Shown: positions 13,452-25,537 of the stretch, one piece after another | Layout of the letters: every line of letters starts with the position of its first letter | How positions within the stretch are numbered: the first letter of the stretch is position 1 | Assembly (NCBI GenBank): GCA_036872755.1 | Contig: JAVHNS010000001.1 | Span: forward strand, 4,154,001 to 4,218,000 | DNA from: Orbilia blumenaviensis | Taxonomy: Eukaryota > Ascomycota > Orbiliomycetes > Orbiliales > Orbiliaceae | DNA: 64,000 bases | Direction: 5' to 3' | Notes under the pieces: generated by a model | Told to the model about the DNA's origin: nothing | Database searches by the model: none | Seen by the model: the letters and a program-made list of their open reading frames with translations, nothing else | Made by a program: the position numbers and the translations under genes

Positions 13452-15485
13452 TCAAAGGGTTTCCGTGGTTGAGCCCAATGTACTGGTCGACGACTTGAAA
13501 TCGTCTGAATCTGGGGCCGGAGATTTCGATGCCCGGTAAGGCAAACGACTCACAGTCGATTCTGGTTTTCGGCCTCGAACAAAATAGCTAGTTGTAAAGT
13601 GTTAAAATCCTAGTATGCGTATAAAAAACAAGCCATAAGATTTCAGAACTTACAACTTGAAATATCCATGAAACGATTTGTTGTTGAGATCATTACGGCA
13701 TAGAGCTATAAAGGCTTCGACCTCGTCGGGCTTTATCCATAAGTTAGTACACAGCCTAATGAATATCGAAAGATCTTGAAAATGAGCTATCTCACCTTCC
13801 ACCCAAGAACCCGAGTGAAAATCGCAAGTGAAAGGCCTTGCAGGCCATCTGATAGGGCTGCCTTCATAAATCTCCCGTTCTCCTTCTGCCCTCGGTTTAC
13901 GGGCCAATTCCCCAGAGGGCATTTGACAACTTCCTCTTCAACATCAACGAATCCAGCTTCTTCAAACCACCCTTTCAGATTTTCGGCAATATCTATGGGC
14001 CTGCCATACTGTTTTGCAGCATCGACATAAAGCTTCTCCCACTTTTTCCAATTGCAATCTTCTGGGATCGAGCCATCGTCACAGAATGCGTGTGTTAGGA
14101 CTTCTTGGGACTCAAGCCAACCGCCAGGCGTGAGATTACTAGTTATATATCTATGAGCACGCAAAGATCTTACTAATTATATAAGGTGCGGGGAGAGTGT
14201 GCTTACTTGTAAGCTTGCTTGATCAGACGTGGCCAGTTCTTCGTCGTGTCTGAATTAGCCGTATGAAATTATTTTATAGATATATATGTGTTTATGGCTC
14301 GGGCAATAGCTTACTGCGATGCTGCCTAACATCATACGCATATGCACGTAGTCGAACGGCGATGTAAAGTTCCATGTTTGTTCTTTGCCGAGTTAGACTT
14401 TAAGAAAGAAAAACTGTCGTAAGAGTCACTTACCGAGATCATCGATTTCAAAAATGACATTTTCAGGAACCCATTCTGGTTGGATAGGACTTAAATCAAT
14501 TCCGCGTATCTACAAGTATATAGCCTAAGTTAGAGCTTGTGAAAACCGATTATGTGCATACAAGTGCCACCAACCTTTACATCGGGGTATTCGTCTGCTA
14601 GATCAATTGCCCATATGCCTGTGTGGGTTTGAATTATAATAATATTAGTCACGCTATCCATTTTACGACCCGAACCAAATTTTCGAATAATTATTTGTTT
14701 TACCTGTCCCCGTTCCTACATCTAATACTTTGCGAAATTTTGCGTTTGGGATAGTATGTAGGTCACCACCTTTCATTAACCGGAATAAATGATGTTGGAG
14801 ATCAAGACGTTCGCTTTCTCTATCGTCATTTGGGTACATGTAAGAACCATCAGTTCCGAAGCTGTAGGCAACGTTAGAATAATTCCGGCCGCGAAGGTCA
14901 TACCGCATGGATCATATGGAGCACTGACCCAGGGTAACGCCTTCCGTTTTCGTACGTATAATCGGTAACAGATGAGGTTAAACTCCAACCGGCAAAGCTG
15001 TTATTTCGATTTTATTGTTAGTCATTTCGACTCAGCCTTTCTACCTAGGTCCTCTCGGTACGGGAGGCTCGGGGTCTTCGGGCTGTCCAACTTTCCAACA
15101 ACATCGTGTTGTTCTGTTGGAAATATAAACGGTTTTTAAAGAGAACCTGGTGCACCCTAATTTGACAGGGGTTGAAGGACGGCAAACATCCCGACAGGAC
15201 TTCCCCAAATAAAACCCGCAACACACAAAGCAATACAAATAACGGGCTTACCTTGCCGAATCCTCATCCGAGGAAGTTGGGGCTGGCTAGACGGGAGACG
15301 AGACGATGTCAGATAACGGTTACCAATTGCGAATGCGGTGATGGCGATGGTGGTGGCGGCAACTTCTGACCACCCTCATCATTGGATGTGTTTTTGTATT
15401 TGGGGGTGGCATCTGGTGGTCTGAGATGAGGAACCCCACCGCGCACCCTAGGAAAAGAAAATGGTGGACAATGGACTAAGAACAT
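13452..15485 (-). CDS. LaeA-like SAM-dependent methyltransferase, possibly broken
   Basis: Seven-beta-strand SAM methyltransferase of the large fungal family that includes LaeA. Exons on the minus strand: 15485-15324, 15286-15252, 14997-14929, 14861-14704, 14618-14575, 14509-14434, 14382-14315, 14249-14207, 14150-13796, 13730-13654, 13587-13452. Family landmarks appear in order: TDYTYENGRRYPG, PNDDRESERLDLQHHLF, the SAM-binding DVGTGTG followed by IWAIDLADEYP, GIDLSPIQPEWVPENV, FDYVHMRMMLGSI, LTPGGWLE, a GW-KPDEVEAF junction and a final FVRGRKPE. Exon lengths total 1223 bases, one short of a whole frame; the mismatch falls at the 14315/14249 junction, where canonical GT-AG splicing gives an early TGA. 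One missing G at the donor would explain it. The first two exons are uncertain because the intron between them would be only 37 nt. Ten introns is many for this family. Confidence 0.75.
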
Positions 15486-15627
15486 ACGTCGGCTTCGATG
15501 AGATCGGAAATTTTGAGCCCTCTGCTCATGTTGACGGCTGAAAGAATAAATTCGTATTTGAAGAGTAAATGGCGCAAGGAGTTGGCTCTCGAGACCCAAG
15601 GCGCTGGGTCGACAGAATAGCGAGAGG

Positions 15628-16161
15628 ATGGCGAATCTGGATCGTTCGGCGATTTTAGGACCCGATACACTGGAACAACGCCAACTCGTGCTTGGATCCT
15701 GGATTCCAGAAAGCGAGGAGGCAGAGAACTTTCTTCAAGTTTTCGGTTTGCGGGATACTATCACCTTCGATTACGAAAGAGGTATTACCTCTCGGTTTAA
15801 AAAGAAAAGAAAAAAGCTGCCTACCGGATACGCACAGCGGATGTTTGATGAGGAGGAAAGGGCCTTCACCATTTGCTGGAAGGGGAGCCTATTAACTGGC
15901 GGCGCCTTAGAACTTATAAGTGCAGGAGGAAGGGAAATGCCTTGCTTTTTTCCCGGTCCTAAGCAGCTCCAGCAGCTCAGTAGCATGGGATCTGGAACAA
16001 TCCAGGTGTGGCGGTTGCCAGTTTGCATTTGGTTGGCAGTGAAGAAAGAAAGTACACCAAGCTCTATAAGATTAGCGCCTACAAATGATTATTCACTGGA
16101 TGCATTACATTGTACCTCAAAATATCGAGTCGACGGAAGCACGGGATTCAAAAATGAGTGA
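15628..16161 (+). CDS. Hypothetical small protein (doubtful)
   Basis: An uninterrupted 177-codon frame starts 142 bases from the proposed methyltransferase start, on the opposite strand. The product begins MANLDRSAILGP, has a basic patch SRFKKKRKK near residue 53, and has no recognised domain, signal peptide or membrane helix. It is longer than most chance frames nearby, but its 5' part overlaps a minus-strand open frame and nothing independent supports it. It may be a real divergent small gene or a chance frame. Confidence 0.22.
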   Translation: MANLDRSAILGPDTLEQRQLVLGSWIPESEEAENFLQVFGLRDTITFDYERGITSRFKKKRKKLPTGYAQRMFDEEERAFTICWKGSLLTGGALELISAGGREMPCFFPGPKQLQQLSSMGSGTIQVWRLPVCIWLAVKKESTPSSIRLAPTNDYSLDALHCTSKYRVDGSTGFKNE

Positions 16162-19100
16162 AGAGCTCGAGTTCATTTGAAGATGTGCCAGTTATCTTCT
16201 ACCAGTCCGGGAATAAAATCGTCAACTCCCCACAGTGTGTCGACTATACCCAGTTTGTTAGCTGTGAACCACAGTTCCGGATCCGAAGGCGGATGCAACA
16301 AGGCCAAACGGTTCGATGCAGTGTTGGTTTGGTGTATTAGAGGGGCACAGTCAAATTCTACACATGCACAAGAAAGTGGGATTAATTGTTGGGTCAGTAG
16401 GTGCTCCGCCGCGTAGCAAATCTGCCTCTATATAGGTGCCGTCTCCTAACTTTCCCTTTACGGTGCCCTATTATATCTTATTTATTTAAATTATCGATTC
16501 CAACAAAGGCTTGACGACTGATTATAAAGCCTAAACTTTCCGCGCCGGATTCAACCGTACCGATGTTGCGTGACATTGAGAATTCGTCCTGGTCGGAATA
16601 TGTGTTGTGGAGGGGCAGTCAAAGATCGCTCCTATAGCTGAGCTAACTGCATGGTTTTTTGTGTCAAGGTTCTGTAGCGAGATTGAAGTGCGCTCTACAG
16701 GAACATTGCTTGCAGTCTTAATACCTATGATAGAACTAGTGTATGGGTACAGATATGAGCGTGCATATATTGGAGTGCGATACCAAGACACCGACGGTAA
16801 ATAGCAAACTTGCGCAGCTGCGGGGGCATATGACTCGTATCTTCAGTATCGAGCTCCCCGAGTGCAAGTACACCGGTGTATTGTATTACTTTCATGGCCC
16901 AGTCTGAAAAATGTGTATCCTGTGGCTGAAGCATGCTAGTGGCAGAGGCAAACATCCGCGCTGGGGTTAACATATCTGCCCTGGGTTTATATATAAGGGC
17001 TTAATGAAGAACAGAAGAGAAGAGAAATAAAGATTTAAATATGGCGGACCTTATGATGATGTGATCATACTTGGTCCATAACACAGGTACCGACATGTTG
17101 CTCGTAGTATCTAAAGACTAGGGTAATTGATTTTTCGAAGCCTCTTGCCTACCTTACTCGGATGCCGTTTCGGTTGCGCGGATGAGCCTAACTGTCCAAA
17201 ACATGCCGTTCAGGTTCGGGTGGATCATAGAACCCGCTTTCTATGTAGTATTACTAGTCTTGATGCTTTTTGAATCGATGTTGGCTTGCGAGAAAAGAAA
17301 ACCAAGTTGATACCCGGCTAGTACCTCCATATGCATTTCCAGTCACGATACTGGAGGTCCAAGTATGACTATGCCTCGGGAGCCTGGGCGTCTGGACTCT
17401 GTGGGCGTTTGAACCCGTTTTCTGTAGGGTATCATTATTGTATAACATTGGTATCTGTGCAAAACTCGGATCCGATTTATATTTATATACCCGCCCGTAT
17501 CCACATCGAATACTGTCGATCTCCTTTGACGAGGGGTCTCGTAGTCAGCTGGAAGATTAAAGGCAAGCAACCTTGTCGGCGACAGATTCCCCAGGTCGGG
17601 TTTCACCAGATTATATTTTGATACCTTTCCGTAGCAATGTTATATAGAATGAGCGTGTTCGAGGAGTTGCATCAAGATTGACTTGGATCTCTGGGCAAAT
17701 TTCAAACGGGAAGTGGCATACGCCGTGTTTGATACCCCTGTCTGGTCGAGGCCATCGGCACTATAAATACATACCAAATCCCCGTCATAGCGATCTTAAT
17801 CGGGGTTGATGGTGGTGTACAAAACAACAACCAGACAGCCGGAATAAAGCGTGTATACGTGCCTGGGCTCTTCGTAGCCCGTTGGGTTGCTTCGGCAAGG
17901 CGCAATTACGACTAGGTGATTCAGACCAGGCCGAGGAGCACTGGAGCCACTACTACAAGAGGCTTCGTTTGAGCTTCCAGAAGCTGCCGGTCGGATTGGA
18001 AGGGATGTAGTACTAGTAACAACCCGCCTTAGACTAGCGGTGTTACAATAGCAGATTGCATCGGGGAACAAGTTTGCTCATATATCCCGTATGAGAATGT
18101 AACTTCTTTACATTTGGCAAAATCCCTGTCCGATGTTGTGTAAAGCTCATCAAAACCAGGATGATGATGAACATATGCCAACAACCGCGCGCCATCCTCG
18201 AATGACCCGTTCTTGCTTTGGGAGCAGCCCAGGGTTCAACAGACCAGGAGCTATCAAGTATATGTGACGAGACAGAATACAGAGAGGAGTACGGATGGCG
18301 GTCTACCTATATCTATATCTACACCCTTTTGTGCAACCTGGCGTACGGGCTTGTGCCCATCAAGTGTTAGAAGTATGTCAAAGAACTGCGGCGTAACGTC
18401 TAAATCCGGAGTCCCGTTCTTGCATGTTTGATGTTCAACGGAGGCGATCATTTAAAACGCTTCGGTTACGCAAGAAAATGACTGTAAAATTGCGAGGAGC
18501 CGTTTCAATCGACGGAGCCGGCTCATGACAATAAAAGGGATTAGATTACGGAAGAGATTCTATCCAGGAGATTATTCGCACCATCCGATTCGGCAGAATC
18601 GATCTATGCATCCTGTGTCGACACTATAATTGTGTAGGTGTCGACAGACATAGGTCTATGGCTATGTGCCTGAATAATATTAATGTTAATGTTGATGATC
18701 GTTCGATGTTCGATTCGAAATTCTGACGGGGTATATGGGGCCCAGAAATGTGTTGGGGTTGTGGTTACTTTGAATTGCATGTAATTGGCGAGAAGGTCAG
18801 AGTCCTTTTTTCGTTGACGGGCGGAATAACCCGATCGGGGCTCCGACGCCGCCAGATGCAGATGCATAGGTACCCATCATATTTGAATTGGATTGAATTG
18901 AACAATGGGGTGGAATATAAGGTTATACCAGCCTACCTGATACTGAGTAGAAGGATGCATATGCGAGGCGATGTATGTGCGTACAATCAACCATACATAC
19001 ATACATAAAGGATCCAGAGCAAAGCAAAGCGAAGCAAAGCAAGCAAAGGGATAAGTCTCGAACTATATTGCGGAATACAGTCCAGTGCTGTGGTTTTACC

Positions 19101-20484
19101 GGCTCGGAATGCCAGGCTGAGGTCCCGAAGCAAGTCCTCCGGAAAAAAGCCTTCGCCCGTCAACCTTCCCTCGTCCTCGCTCGTATGACTTAACTGTCAT
19201 TTGTTATTAATATTGGCTGTGGGTTCGATCCGTTTCTCAATTAGGGGGATTCGAATGAAAAAGAAGGCATCCAATAATTCAGAGGACGGACTTTCATACT
19301 GGTACTTCATTAGGTACTTACCAGGTATCTGCTGAGTGTACTTACTTACTTCCCTACTTACTCCATACATGCCATCTGGCTGGTTGGCGAGTAAACTATC
19401 ACCTTACATCTGCATCATCGGGTTCCATCCCTCCTACCTTACCTTATCGATATCGTCTGAGTTTGGTATCAGATCAAACTGCACACGCACCCATTACTTA
19501 ACTACTAGGTATAGTACCAAGTCTATGTAAAGTGCTTCCCTACCATTACAAAACAAAAACAGACAAACATCTCCGTCTTGAATTTGCCTGTCTGGCACCC
19601 AAATCAGGTACTTAAACTTGGCCACCAAGAAAGACGTGGACTCCGGAAACTCTCCAGAAGTGGCAGGAGGGAGAAATCGGACCGACAAACGGAATCATCG
19701 GCCTTAACCTGCTCACCCTCGTCATCCCGACGCTTCGAGCGAGGCAAGTCAAGCTAGTATAAAGCTAAACCAGTACAAAACATAGGCAAGGGACAAGGAG
19801 AAAAAAAAAAAAAAAAAAAAAAAAAAGAGTTGGGAGGGAAAGAGAAGAGGCATTGCGAGAACCAGGCACCAGGAAGCCGACGCTGCCGTAAAGCCGAGAC
19901 AATTTCCCAAAAGTCCAAGTGCGAGCCGATTCGGCCCAACAGCGCTTGCTCTTCTTCTTGTTCTTCTTGTTCGAAGCAGAGAAGGGAAGACTGGGGAGAG
20001 AGGACGAGGGAGGAATTGCCAGGCCTTGACATAATAATATGCAAACCTCCCGCCGCTAGGGAACCGCTACATCGAAACTTTCCCAAGCATTCATTCCGCC
20101 CCTTCTGGTTGGCCATCCGCCTCTTTCTCTTTCTCTTCTTAATTCTCCCTCATCCCACTTGCACTTGCAGTGGACTTGGCTGTTGATTTAATTATTCTGT
20201 TCGGTATTCCAGCCACGGATTCTGCCCGGCGCAAAAGCGGCCCACATCCCAGCCCGCTACTCACCTGGGAGTTACATATTACATACAAAAAGGACACCCG
20301 CTCTTTGATTGGCCGTTTTCGCGCATGCTGGTTGGCTTAAAAACCGCCCGGGGGTCATTCATTCAGAAAGCATCGACTTGCAAAAGCACTCGTGTTTGAA
20401 CCTTTCCACGCCATTCAGCATCACATCAATCATTTCGAAGAGGTCTTTGTCTCGTTCTCGGCCTGCGCCGTTTCGTCGCCAACG
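16162..20484. other. Gene-free stretch upstream of the Zn-cluster gene
   Basis: No supported gene is seen in about 4.3 kb. Frames are under 125 codons, mostly paired across strands. It contains a CATACATA repeat and AGCAAAGC-type repeats around 19001-19048, scattered TACTTACT motifs at 19340-19370, a 26-base A run at 19801-19826 and TTCTTCTTG repeats near 19950. The last kilobase is likely promoter and 5' leader of the transcription factor gene, which are often long for such regulators. Confidence 0.45.
19801..19826. repeat. Poly(A) run
   Basis: About 26 consecutive A residues lie about 660 bases upstream of the Zn-cluster transcription factor start. Such tracts are common nucleosome-excluding elements in fungal promoters; a retroposed tail is possible, but no element is visible next to it. 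Confidence 0.85.
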
Positions 20485-23400
20485 ATGGAGAAAATCGGGG
20501 CCGTGAAGATGCGCAGTTCAATCGCTTGCGCGCGATGTCGAAAATCGAAGGTCAAATGCCTCAACAACGGTGTAAACACACCATGCCGGGCTTGCGAAGC
20601 TACTGGGCGAGACTGCACCTATCCGCCTCCCGCAGTACCTGGTAATACCGAATTCTTAGACTACTTTGACGAGTAGCTTGATTTGGCCTTGGCTTTTATG
20701 CGAAATACTCACGTTTACATATATCTCTACCTCTAGGAAGCTCTCAGGCGCATGCTCTCGCCCCCGCTTCGGCGACGGGCTCTTATTCGTCTCCCTCAAA
20801 TATAATACATCACGGTGCCGTTAATGGTTCGCATGGCGTAGGAGGATCTGGCCAGGAGGTAACAAACTTCCCGGTTCACCCCAACTAAGCGCATCATGAT
20901 GAGGGTTTTCCCTACTTCATCCTTTTCGTGATGCATAATAGAATCCATCAGACTCATTCCACCTTATTTAGAAACCAAGATCGAGACCCAAAAAACCTAC
21001 AGCTGGCCTTCATAATCCGTACACAACAGCAGTGCAGGCGGTTTACCCACGTGATGGGTCCCAGAGGCCTCTGGCGGAGGCTTTGGATCCGAACGTGCTC
21101 ACACCCACTATATGGTCCGGAATCGTGAGTCCTCCCTTCTTTTGGGGAAACTATCTAGCGATTAAAAGCCTCTAACAATAAGATTTACTAGTACGACCTC
21201 CTCACAATGCACTATCCGCATCTCCCAATTCTTGTAAGGCCGGTCCACTGGACTATCATCTCGAGACAATGTCATGCTAATGGAAGTTACAGCACCGACC
21301 CACATTCTTAAGACCATTAACAGAAGCTCCAGCCGACATAGAGGCAGCTCACATAGCGACTCCGCCCGCAAATAGTACATCTGCAACTCCTCCCCCATCG
21401 CCTTCGCCACTAGTCCTCCTCGGCGTTCTCACTCTTACTGCACGTTTCTCGACACAACTCATCAAGCACCACAATACGACAGCTATCAATACCTCTGAGT
21501 ACTATGCCACTGCTTTAAAGTCGAGATTGATGATCCTAAATCCACACGCGAGCGATCCGGACGACGATGGTTTCCTTACGCCGACAGTGGCGAAGGTTCA
21601 AGGATTAATTATGCTGGCTGTTCATGAGCTTGGGCAATCCCATGGTAAAAGTGCTTGGCAATGGCTCGGAATTGCTGCTAGGATGTGCCAAGTTTTAAAC
21701 TTACCGCCCAAAACGCCAAATCTTGTCAAAGGCTGGATTGCCGAGGAGTCAGAGAGACGAACATGGTGGGCGGTTGTAATGCTTGACAGGATGTTAAGTA
21801 ATACGGGTGGGAGTGGTGGAAGAGCCTTTACGTATGGTTGGGAAAGGGTAAGGGGCGTTCCGTTGCCATGTTCAGAGAGGTCTTGGCTTTTCAGCGAAAG
21901 GATCACAGCGGGGGTTCTCGATACGCCAATTCTGGGCCCTACCGCTGGTCCTTCGATGTTTAGTGGGGATGCGCCAGGCCATAAGAATGGGGTCGCAGAT
22001 CCCGTTGTCGAGTTTCCTAAAGAAGAGGAGAGCGTGCACGCGAGGCTTATCCGTCTGGTTGATATATGGGGACGAGTGACAATATACTTGTGCAATCCCA
22101 CGACCTCACTTGCAACTGCGGAAACCCTCGGACAAGAGTTAGAGCGTTGGAAATCAGAGCTTCCAAAGTCTCTCGCTTATAGCCACAAGAACCTCCTTGC
22201 GCACGTTGCTGAACGATCGTCATCCTCATATGCTCTTCTACACATCATATATTTCTTATCGATACTCTTACTACACCGGGAATCTCTGCCTGTTTTGCCA
22301 CCTTCAAATGCCGCCCCAACGGCTCCCAACAAATGCTTCTCGGCTGCCCGAAAGATAACAGAAATTGCCAGAGAAATGAACACTTGGCTTTCGCTCCCTC
22401 TCACTCCGATCATTTGTTTCGCAATCTACGCTACAGCATGGGTGGGGACCTATGGTTTGCACTACCCTCACATGACTGGCCCTCCAGGTAATGGAATGGG
22501 AAGTCGGGATCCTACGTTCTTGCTTGTCATCATTGAAAGTTGGAGATCCAAATGGCGCGTTGCGGATGGTTGGGTTCGGGCGCTAGGTTCCCTTCATTCT
22601 TTTTTGAGGAGGAAGAGAAAAGCTGCGGAGATTACTGATATGGCGTCGAGTCGTAAGCGACGGCGTTCTGTTGGAAGTGATGACATCGCCTTGCCAGAAC
22701 CGCAGTCCGTTACTCCAGGGGCTGAAGAAGCCGCAACACTTAACGAGGAAATGAAAATCTTCAACAAAACAATAACTGATTTCCTGACATTATCTCTGGG
22801 GAGTGGTGGAGGTTCGTCTCGAGATGGACATCGTCAAACTAAGCGTTCAAAGAGCCATATTGGCTCTGGCGGTGCTGGTTCTGATACTGAGATGGGAAAT
22901 GCGCCAGCAGCGGCTGCCCCAACGCCAAATATTCCCCCCATCAGCACGCCAACTCCTGGTGATTCCTGGGTGGCGGTGAACAGGGACCCTAGCCGTGCTC
23001 TACATGGGCTTTTGGCCGCGGCTCAAGCCGGGGAGAGCAACAAGGACCAACTCCACCAACGCTCGGAGCCGCCATCTAATGTTCCAACGCCTCCAACAAG
23101 CAACCCATCAAGCTGGAGTGCCGCGGAAACGGCAGCGGCTAAACGATCAACCGCTCATTCGCACTCCGATACGGCACCACCTGAAACTACAGCTGCGAAA
23201 CCCGAAAATCCAACTAATCCCACGGGCTCAATCCCTCAAGCACCAGCATCTCAGCATGCGGAGTCGAATGGAGGCACGGTATCACCGACTCAGGCTGTTA
23301 CCATTAAACACGGATCGGGTTCTGGTCAGGACACTACCAAGCCTGGCTCGCCGTCCGAATCGTCGGAGATACATGAAAAGGATACGATTACATTTGAAGG

Positions 23401-23536
23401 CTGGGGCTCTCTTGGGCTTGCTAAGGTCGATTTGGTTGGGTTTACTGAGGGTAACCCATGGCAGGACTGGGCCTGTAGTCAGCCTGGGTGGTTTGATGTG
23501 AGCCTTGACCGGTCAGCTGAGGGAGAAATTGAGTAA
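20485..23536 (+). CDS. Zn2Cys6 fungal-specific transcription factor
   Basis: Nuclear transcription regulator of the Gal4-type zinc-cluster family. Five exons give 905 residues: 20485-20641, 20737-20858, 20972-21124, 21192-21233, 21293-23536; all four introns are GT-AG and keep the frame. The six cysteines lie in ACARCRKSKVKC and the following CRACEATGRDC (residues about 14-42). A Ser/Gly-rich linker leads to the fungal-specific regulatory domain, which starts around EALDPNVLTP and LPILHRPTFL and continues through WQWLGIAARMCQVLNL and ERRTWWAVVMLDRML, both typical of the family. The last third is low-complexity (Ser/Pro/Thr/Ala) and ends in an acidic stretch with bulky hydrophobics (WGSLGLAKVDLVGFTEGNPWQDW) that could be an activation domain. 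A basic KRKAAE / RKRRRS patch near 22612-22670 may be a nuclear localisation signal. The regulated pathway cannot be told from the sequence. The ATG at 20485 was chosen as the first Met close to the zinc cluster. Confidence 0.9.
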
Positions 23537-25537
23537 ATTGGCCAAATCTTTCGCCCAAAACTCACCGTCGCTGTACTGCTTGATTACTTCCTCGTTTCTA
23601 AGTATTATTTCCGGGGAGGCAATTCGAATATTTTTATAGTGATAGTTATATACCCTGTTCATTGTTGCTCTTTTAGTTCTATGCTTGTTGGAATAAATCG
23701 CGCTCGATGCAAAGACTTCTCGTACCAGGGTGGATTCTTGAAGTTGGCTCACAATAATGGCCCTGTTCTAGCTATTCTCTTACACCTGTACGATATAGGG
23801 TTTCATATGCTTAGATTTATTTTGGCTGCTTTAGCTGTCATATTTGTATGTACACGGTGAATTCCGGAAATGAAATATATATCCTCGGGGAAGCAGATAA
23901 TTTCGAAGCCACTAGACGAAGTCTTGTGCTTTTTGGTGTTTGGACAATTTATATCAGGTCGCAGGTTGACACGGGACATCGCTCGCGTCGAACGTGGGTG
24001 AAAGATTCCGTGCCGTTACCCTCGCCCAGCAGTCTGACACTATCCTCAAGAATAATTTTACCGGCATAACGAGAAAGCAGCTGAAAGTACATGGATGTAT
24101 CTCGATCGTGCCAAAAATCGGATGCTGACTGTGCATATAGGTGACGGCCCCTATATCGCTGGATTTATAGGCTGTCGATGCTTTACCCATGGCGACAATT
24201 CCTTCAGAGGTAGCAATTCGAGGTCATAACTTCCACCAAAACACACCATAGTGCGACTAACCTCTATCACCACCCCAAATATATTTTAAGTTCAACCACC
24301 ATTCTCTGTTTTCGAAGCTGGACCCTGTAAGTAAAATTGCGATCCTATCAAGAAGGTGTCTTAAACTAAAGCTAATAGCTGCTATAGTACGAGTAGCCCG
24401 CGGACAATTTCATTGTTCCAATGAGCCTGTGCCTCCGACGCAAATCTTGACCGTTGGGCGAGGGACGGCAAGCCTCTAATAGAATGTCACGTTGAATGAA
24501 TGCAATGCATGCATATGCAGGGCGGGATTAACTCGCATCTTCGCTCTGTCCCAACGAGCCCTCGAGCATCCGAGTTGATAAGGACGGAAAAGCGGGTCCA
24601 AGAAATTGGGAAAAGGCGGCGAAAGATGGGATCTAAAGCCTCTATAGCTTATATGTAGGCCACATTAAGCGCCGGGGCATCTTGATTTGGCTTGGTGGTG
24701 TCGAAACCAACCAAGCCTCTTCGAAACATGGTTGGTCAGACACGACCGGGTCCAGCTCCACATCCTGCCCCGGTCTCACGAACTTCCCAAGGCCTCTCCC
24801 TTTTAAACTGCCTTCTGCAGACTCCCAGAGTCAATATACCTCTGCTTGCGTAAGGCAGAAGTAATAGTCGAATTGACTGTCTGTCGACGTGATCTATCTC
24901 CCCGCATACACACCGCCCTTTTTTATTCTTTCTTCTATTTTTCTTTTTGTTTTTCTCCTGGTCCTCCTATCTCATTGCAGTGCATTGGGGTTCTTGCCAT
25001 CTGTTATCGAGGCCTTTCGTATCCGAAGGTGTACCAAACGAAAAATTTCAGACGAATTCTCAGCTTGTTTCAGCTCCACTTCTCACAAACTCCGGAAACT
25101 GGCCTTCTACCGTTCGTCGTCATTCTCGCCTTGCTGACGCTAAAGCTACATCAAGTCTTTTCTTCGTGGGATAGTATTTTGCATCCTCTCTGAGAACGCC
25201 AACCAGAATCCATAAAGGATCCTATCAAAAGTTTTTATGCTGCACATCTAGGGCAGCGGCACATACATTCTTCGTACAACTTCGCCGCATCCCTACAGGT
25301 TAGGCCCGGCAAATACCTCGGACCTCTGACGGGGCGCATTGTATCTGAACTCTCAACTCGCATACTCGTCTCCGCCCCTGACATCGCACGTTTATATTTC
25401 GAGCACTTGGGATTTCGGGTTCCGGACCTATAAAACTTCTACCACCAAAACTCCGATCGAATACGCAGGCCCCTTTTGATCGTTCGTCTAGATCACAGTC
25501 GCTGGGCGACGAAGAACTACCGATATAATACTTAAAT
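23537..25537. other. Intergenic region with pyrimidine-rich leader
   Basis: About 2 kb between two genes on the same strand. A strongly pyrimidine-rich tract at about 24917-24970 is typical of the DNA around fungal transcription starts, suggesting a 5' leader of up to about 600 bases for the gene at 25538. Several short frames in this leader could act as upstream ORFs, but none is supported on its own. Confidence 0.45.

Noticed and set aside
8471..23536. Secondary-metabolite cluster (hydrolase, methyltransferase, Zn-cluster regulator near one another)
   Set aside because: No backbone synthase (PKS, NRPS, terpene cyclase) is present, the genes are separated by unrelated genes and several kilobases, and the methyltransferase may be broken.
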